DNA from: Mesorhizobium australicum | Lineage (GTDB): Bacteria > Pseudomonadota > Alphaproteobacteria > Rhizobiales > Rhizobiaceae | NCBI RefSeq assembly: GCF_900177325.1 | Contig: NZ_FXBL01000004.1 | Span: 4,588,001-4,652,000 of the forward strand | DNA length: 64,000 nt | Direction: 5' to 3' | Part shown: positions 60,097 to 64,000 of the stretch, one piece after another | How the letters are laid out: the number at the start of each line of letters is the position of its first letter | How positions within the stretch are numbered: position 1 is the stretch's first letter | Position numbers and translations under genes: made by a program | Notes under the pieces: generated by a model | What the model saw: the letters and a program-made list of their open reading frames with translations, nothing else | Database searches by the model: none | Told to the model about the DNA's origin: nothing

Positions 60097-61299
60097 ATGG
60101 CAACGGGCATCAAGGACAAGGTCGTCATCCTCGGCATGGGCTGCTCCGAGTTCGGCGAACGCTGGGACATGTCGTCGGACATGCTGATGGTGGAGGCCTT
60201 CATCGAGGCACTGGCTGACGCTGGGATCGAGAAAAGCCAGATCGAGGCGGCCTGGCTCGGCTCAGCGCTCGATGACTTCAACGTCGGCAACTCCGCGCTG
60301 CCGCTGGCGACGGCGCTGCGGCTCCAGAACATTCCGGTGACGCGCGTCGAAAACATGTGCGCGACCGGCAGCGAAGCGCTGCGCGGCGCGGTCTATGCCG
60401 TCGCCTCCGGAGCGGTCGACATCGCCATGGCGCTCGGCGTGGAGAAGCTCAAGGACACCGGCTTCGGCGGCCTGCCGATCCGCACCAAAGGCTCCGTCAA
60501 CGACCTGTGGATGCCCTACGGCTCTGCCCCCGGCACCTTCGCACAGCTCGCCGGCGCCTATCGCGCCAAGCATGGCATCTCCGCCGAAGACCTCAAGCGC
60601 GGCATGGCGCATGTGAGCTGGAAGAGCCACCAGAACGGCGCCAACTCGCCGAAGGCACATTTGCGCAAGCCGGTCGACATGGAGACGATCATCAATGCGC
60701 CTCTGATCGCCGATCCGCTCGGGCTGTTCGACTGTTGCGGCGTGTCTGACGGTGCCGCCTGCGCCATCGTCACGACGCCCGAGATGGCGAAGAGCCTCGG
60801 CAAGGCAGTCGAGGACCTTGTGGCCGTGAAGGCGCTGCAGATCTGCGCCTCGAACGGCTGGGAGAGCCAGTACGGCGAATGGGACGGCGCCTCGGTGCGC
60901 AACACGCAGATGGCAGCGGCGCGCGCCTATCGCGAGGCGGGGATCGCCGATCCGAAGGCCGACATCAGCATGGCCGAGGTGCACGACTGCTTCTCGATCA
61001 CCGAACTGGTGACGATGGAGGATCTCGGTCTGTCCGAAGAAGGCCGCGCCACCTTCGACTTCCTCGACGGCCGCTACGACCGCGACGGCGCCCTGCCGGC
61101 ACAGGTGGATGGCGGGCTGAAGTGCTTCGGCCATCCGGTCGGGGCGTCCGGCCTGCGCATGGCCTACGAGGTCCATGCCCAGCTGCTCGGGCGCGCCGGA
61201 CAGCGTCAGCTGCGCAAGGTCGACTTCGGCCTGACGCACAATCTCGGCGGTCAGCCGTCGAACTCGGTTTCCTCGGTCTCGATCTTCGGCCGTCTATAG
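60097..61299 (+). CDS. SCP2-type thiolase (acetyl-CoA acetyltransferase family)
   Basis: A 400-residue thiolase of the SCP-X/BbsB-like group. The nucleophile Cys is in ENMCATGSEALRGAVYA (about residue 88), VHDCFSITELVTMEDLG is near residue 297, and the C-terminal sites are GGLKCFGHPVGASGLRM and THNLGGQPSNSV. It can cleave a beta-ketoacyl-CoA with CoA. The gene order OB-fold protein then thiolase recalls the BbsA/BbsB pair of anaerobic toluene degradation, where a DUF35 subunit is required; here the OB domain is fused to a KAS III-like body. Confidence 0.88.
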   Translation: MATGIKDKVVILGMGCSEFGERWDMSSDMLMVEAFIEALADAGIEKSQIEAAWLGSALDDFNVGNSALPLATALRLQNIPVTRVENMCATGSEALRGAVYAVASGAVDIAMALGVEKLKDTGFGGLPIRTKGSVNDLWMPYGSAPGTFAQLAGAYRAKHGISAEDLKRGMAHVSWKSHQNGANSPKAHLRKPVDMETIINAPLIADPLGLFDCCGVSDGAACAIVTTPEMAKSLGKAVEDLVAVKALQICASNGWESQYGEWDGASVRNTQMAAARAYREAGIADPKADISMAEVHDCFSITELVTMEDLGLSEEGRATFDFLDGRYDRDGALPAQVDGGLKCFGHPVGASGLRMAYEVHAQLLGRAGQRQLRKVDFGLTHNLGGQPSNSVSSVSIFGRL

Positions 61300-61311
61300 G
61301 GAGTTTCAGGA

Positions 61312-61764
61312 ATGGCCGGACGCTGGTTCGAACAGTTCGTCGAGGGCGAGGTGATCGTCCACGACACGCGCCGCACGGTGACCGAGACGGACAACGTGCT
61401 GTTCACGACGCTGTCGATGAACCCGGCCGCGATCCATCTCGACCACGACTATTCGTCGAGAACGGAATTCGGCAAGCCGCTAATGAACTCGGTCTTCACG
61501 CTCGGACTGGTCGTCGGCCTGACCATCGCCGACACGACCTTGGGCACCACCGTCGGCAATCTCGGCTTCGAGGAGGTGAAGTATCCGAGGCCGGTCTTTG
61601 CCGGCGACACGATCCACTCGGAGACCACGATCCTCGCCAAACGCGAGTCGAAGTCTAGGCCGACTCAAGGGATCGTCACCTTCCTCCATCGCGGGCTCAA
61701 CCAGCGCGACGAGGTGGTGTGCGAGTGCCGCCGGCTGGCCCTGATGATGAAGGCGCCCGCATGA
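61312..61764 (+). CDS. MaoC-family (R)-type enoyl-CoA hydratase
   Basis: A 150-residue hotdog-fold hydratase. The motif NPAAIHLDHDYSSRTEFGKP (about residues 38-57) corresponds to the hydratase 2 Asp/His site, and NSVFTLGLVVGLTIADTTLG follows. Similar MaoC proteins act as mesaconyl-CoA or beta-methylmalyl-CoA dehydratases when placed next to a CitE-like lyase, as here (the lyase gene overlaps by ATGA). Confidence 0.87.
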   Translation: MAGRWFEQFVEGEVIVHDTRRTVTETDNVLFTTLSMNPAAIHLDHDYSSRTEFGKPLMNSVFTLGLVVGLTIADTTLGTTVGNLGFEEVKYPRPVFAGDTIHSETTILAKRESKSRPTQGIVTFLHRGLNQRDEVVCECRRLALMMKAPA

Positions 61765-62630
61765 GGCTGACCTCGCTCCTCTTCGTCCCGGCGGACTCGG
61801 CAAAGAAGTTCGAGAAGGCCAAGGGCGTCGGCGCCGACGGGCTGATCCTCGACCTGGAGGATTCGGTCGCGCCGCCGAACAAGGCAGCCGCGCGAGAAAC
61901 GCTGTCCGGCTGGATCGACGCATCCAACGGTGAGCGGGACTGGAGTTTCTGGGTGCGGGTCAACCCGCTCGATAGCGGCATGACGGCGGACGATCTGAAG
62001 GCGGTGGTGCGGCCTGGTCTGGACGGCATCGTCTTGCCGAAGTCGAACGGCGGCCAGGACGTCGCGACCCTGTCATTTATGATCGATCCGCTGGAGGCCG
62101 CGGCCGGCATGCCGAAGGGCCATGTGAAGATCCTCGTGGTGGCCACCGAGACGGCGGCGGCGATGTTCAATCTAGCCTCATATGCACCGGCACATCCGCG
62201 CCTCGCCGCGCTGACCTGGGGCGCGGAAGACCTGGGAACCGTGGTCGGCGCGACCTCCAACAAGGAGCCCGACGGCAACTGGACCCAGCCCTATCAGCTC
62301 GCGCGTTCGCTCTGCCTGTTCGCGGCGGCCAATGCCGGTGTGCAGGCGCTCGACACGCTCTATGCGGACTTCCGCAACCCCGAGGGGCTGGAAGCCTCAT
62401 GCCGCGTGTCGCGACGCGACGGCTTCACCGGACGGCTCGCGATCCATCCCGACCAGGTTGCCGGCATACGCCGGGCCTTTGCGCCGAGCGAGGAGGACGT
62501 CGCGCTGGCGCGGCGGATCGTGGCTGCGTTCGACGGCAATCCCGGCCTCGGCACGATCGGGCTGGACGGCAAGATGTACGACATTCCCCACCTCAAACAG
62601 GCCCGGCGCACGCTGGCCTCGGTGGGATGA
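61761..62630 (+). CDS. HpcH/HpaI (CitE-like) CoA-ester lyase
   Basis: A 289-residue TIM-barrel lyase. SLLFVPADSAKKFEKAKGVG and LILDLEDSVAP at the start, VVATETAAAMFNL near residue 120 (catalytic/metal Glu), TWGAEDLGTVVGA (metal Asp) and LAIHPDQV are the CitE/malyl-CoA lyase marks. It likely cleaves a 3-hydroxyacyl-CoA such as a malyl-CoA or citramalyl-CoA type substrate to glyoxylate or pyruvate and an acyl-CoA. The upstream MaoC protein would produce such a hydroxyacyl-CoA. Confidence 0.88.
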   Translation: MRLTSLLFVPADSAKKFEKAKGVGADGLILDLEDSVAPPNKAAARETLSGWIDASNGERDWSFWVRVNPLDSGMTADDLKAVVRPGLDGIVLPKSNGGQDVATLSFMIDPLEAAAGMPKGHVKILVVATETAAAMFNLASYAPAHPRLAALTWGAEDLGTVVGATSNKEPDGNWTQPYQLARSLCLFAAANAGVQALDTLYADFRNPEGLEASCRVSRRDGFTGRLAIHPDQVAGIRRAFAPSEEDVALARRIVAAFDGNPGLGTIGLDGKMYDIPHLKQARRTLASVG

Positions 62631-63820
62631 CAGAGGAGGCTATCGTGGCAGTCAGCGCTGAGGAACGCGAGGACACGCTCAACTCGATCCGCGACGGCGT
62701 GCGCGGCGTGGTGCGCAAATTCGACGACGAATACTGGCTGGAGCGCGACGAAGACGGCAAGTTCCCGGACGAGTTCCACCGCGCCATGGCGGATGCCGGC
62801 TGGCTAGGCATCACCATGCCTGAGGAATATGGCGGGTCGGGGCTGGGCGTCACCGAAGCGGCGATCATGATGCACGAAGTCGCCAACAATGGCGGCGGCA
62901 TGGCAGCGGCCTCGTCGGTCCATATCAACCTGTTCGGGCCGCACCCGATCGTCGTCTTCGGCAATCACGAGCAGAAGTCGGAGTGGATACCGCGCCTGGT
63001 CGCGGGCAAGGACAAGGTCGCCTTCGGCGTGACCGAACCCGACGCCGGTCTCGACACCACCCGCATCAAGACCTTCGCGGAAAAAGTGCCGGGCGGCTAC
63101 AAGGTGCGCGGCCAGAAGGTCTGGACGTCGACCGCGCAGGTGGCGTCGAAGATCATGCTGCTCACCCGCACCACGCGCTACGAGGACTGCAAGCGCCCGA
63201 CCGACGGCATCACGATCTTCTACACCGACCTCGACCGCTCGAAGATCGAGGTGCAGCGCATCCCGAAAATGGGCCGCAAGGCAGTCGATTCGAACGCGAT
63301 CTTCATCGAGGACCTGTTCATTCCCGACGAACATCGCATCGGCGAGGAAGGCAAGGGCTTCTCCTACATCCTCCACTCGCTGAATCCCGAACGCATCCTC
63401 GTGGGAACCGAGGCCGTCGCGATCGGGCGCGATGCGCTCGGCCGCGCAGCGAAATATGCCAAGGAGCGCGTGGTGTTCAGCCGGCCGATCGGCCAAAACC
63501 AGGGCATCCAGCATCCGCTCGCCGAAAAGTGGATGTATCTGGAATCGGCCTGGCTGATGCTGATGAAGGCGGCCGAGCTCTACGATTCCCACAAGCCCTG
63601 CGGCGCGGAGGCCAATGCCGGCAAGTTCCTCGGCGCGCGCGCGGGCTACGACGCCTGCCTGCAGGCCGTGTTGACACATGGCGGCTTCGGCTACGCCAAG
63701 GAATATCACGTCGAGCGCCTGCTGCGCGAAGTGACCGTCACCCGCATCGCGCCGGTGACCGAGCAGCTCATCCAGAGCTTCATCGCCGAGAAGGTCCTCG
63801 ACCTTCCCAAGAGCTACTGA
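62627..63820 (+). CDS. Acyl-CoA dehydrogenase
   Basis: A 397-residue flavoprotein if it starts at ATG 62627 (ATGA overlap with the lyase). A GTG at 62645 has the stronger ribosome binding site (GAGGAGG, five bases away), so a 391-residue product is equally possible. It has MPEEYGGSGLGVTEAAI, FGVTEPDAGLDTTRIKTFAE, VFSRPIGQNQGIQHPLAEKW and the C-terminal TRIAPVTEQLIQSFIAEKVL. The YEGTSE block is replaced by APVTEQ, a known variant of this subgroup. It probably introduces the double bond hydrated by the MaoC protein. Confidence 0.88.
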   Translation: MTEEAIVAVSAEEREDTLNSIRDGVRGVVRKFDDEYWLERDEDGKFPDEFHRAMADAGWLGITMPEEYGGSGLGVTEAAIMMHEVANNGGGMAAASSVHINLFGPHPIVVFGNHEQKSEWIPRLVAGKDKVAFGVTEPDAGLDTTRIKTFAEKVPGGYKVRGQKVWTSTAQVASKIMLLTRTTRYEDCKRPTDGITIFYTDLDRSKIEVQRIPKMGRKAVDSNAIFIEDLFIPDEHRIGEEGKGFSYILHSLNPERILVGTEAVAIGRDALGRAAKYAKERVVFSRPIGQNQGIQHPLAEKWMYLESAWLMLMKAAELYDSHKPCGAEANAGKFLGARAGYDACLQAVLTHGGFGYAKEYHVERLLREVTVTRIAPVTEQLIQSFIAEKVLDLPKSY

Positions 63821-63864
63821 CCGCGGCGCCCGACGGGCAAGAATCATATCAGGAGGAGGCGTTC

Positions 63865-64000
63865 ATGGTTCTGATGGACGGAAAGGTCGTGGTGGTGACC
63901 GGTTCGGCGCGCGGCGTCGGCAGGGCGGTCGCCGTCGAGATGGCGCGGGCGGGCGCGGCGGTCGTGGTCAACGACCTCGGCGTTTCCCTCTCCGGCGAAG
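63865..64000 (+). CDS. SDR family oxidoreductase, truncated by the window end
   Basis: The first 45 codons of a short-chain dehydrogenase. GGAGGAGG precedes the ATG at 63865. The cofactor motif TGSARGVG is followed by EMARAGAAVVVNDLGVSLSG. The VVNDLG strand with SLSG is typical of the hydroxyacyl-CoA dehydrogenase domain of multifunctional enzyme type 2, which fits the acyl-CoA operon in front of it. The rest lies outside the window. Confidence 0.8.
   Translation, partial: MVLMDGKVVVVTGSARGVGRAVAVEMARAGAAVVVNDLGVSLSGE

Noticed and set aside
1..64000. Search by eye for tRNA, rRNA, CRISPR repeats, transposases, integrases and attachment sites.
   Set aside because: None was recognised. Despite the catabolic-island look, there is no direct sign of mobility in this window.

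Overview
The window is a dense, high-GC stretch of chromosome-like or megaplasmid-like DNA with about 62 protein genes, most in short overlapping operons (ATGA, GTGA and TGATG junctions are common). The gene content and style (TAXI-TRAP, three ABC importers, many acyl-CoA enzymes, LysR/AraC/MarR control) suggest an aerobic soil or plant-associated alphaproteobacterium, probably Hyphomicrobiales (Mesorhizobium/Phyllobacteriaceae-like). That assignment is inference; there is no rRNA or other marker to fix it. I see no tRNA, rRNA, insertion sequence, phage gene or CRISPR array, and no gene-free stretch above 300 bases.

Layout. (1) 62-6595 (+): SDR, FMN reductase, TAXI-TRAP importer, gentisate 1,2-dioxygenase and an FAH-family hydrolase, which together form a gentisate ring-cleavage operon. 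(2) 6644-12543: a LysR regulator divergent from a PotABCD-type ABC importer that ends in a maleate isomerase/arylmalonate decarboxylase-family enzyme. (3) 12706-22137 (-): a ribose-type ABC importer in which one permease is fused to a strictosidine-synthase-like beta-propeller, followed by a free propeller paralogue, the ATPase, a CoA ligase and a crotonase; an AraC regulator diverges at 22385. (4) 23339-32899 (-): an acyl-CoA operon with an LvaA/LvaC-like (ACAD10/11-like) kinase plus acyl-CoA dehydrogenase pair, a CoA ligase, tandem SDRs, nitroreductase, PaaG-like crotonase, then MDR reductase, VOC protein and SDR. (5) 32993-43553: VOC protein, CoA ligase, AMACR-like CoA-transferase-family protein coupled to an acyl-CoA dehydrogenase, and a LivGFHM-type importer with two tandem, diverged binding proteins. 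(6) 43573-53429: two paralogous MarR regulators, crotonases, a DECR-like reductase, a FadJ-like protein without its NAD domain, hotdog thioesterases, a CoA ligase, an LCAD-like dehydrogenase and a BKACE enzyme. (7) 53458-64000: DMT exporter, acyl-CoA dehydrogenase, CoA transferase, BadI-like ring hydrolase and BadH-like dehydrogenase (alicyclic ring opening), divergent from a KAS III-like/OB-fold fusion, SCP2-type thiolase, MaoC hydratase, CitE-like lyase, acyl-CoA dehydrogenase and a truncated SDR.

Together the genes read as a catabolic island: uptake of several organic acids, CoA activation by four ligases, alpha,beta-dehydrogenation by five acyl-CoA dehydrogenases, hydration/isomerisation by six crotonases and one MaoC protein, oxidation by seven SDRs, and thiolytic, hydrolytic or aldol-type cleavage. 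Short AT-rich operator-like sites with inverted or direct repeats lie in most divergent promoters. The most unusual items are the permease/beta-propeller fusion operon, the kinase/dehydrogenase pair, the BadHI module joined to the cysteine-less KAS III/OB-fold protein, and the duplicated binding proteins that differ most in one short segment.
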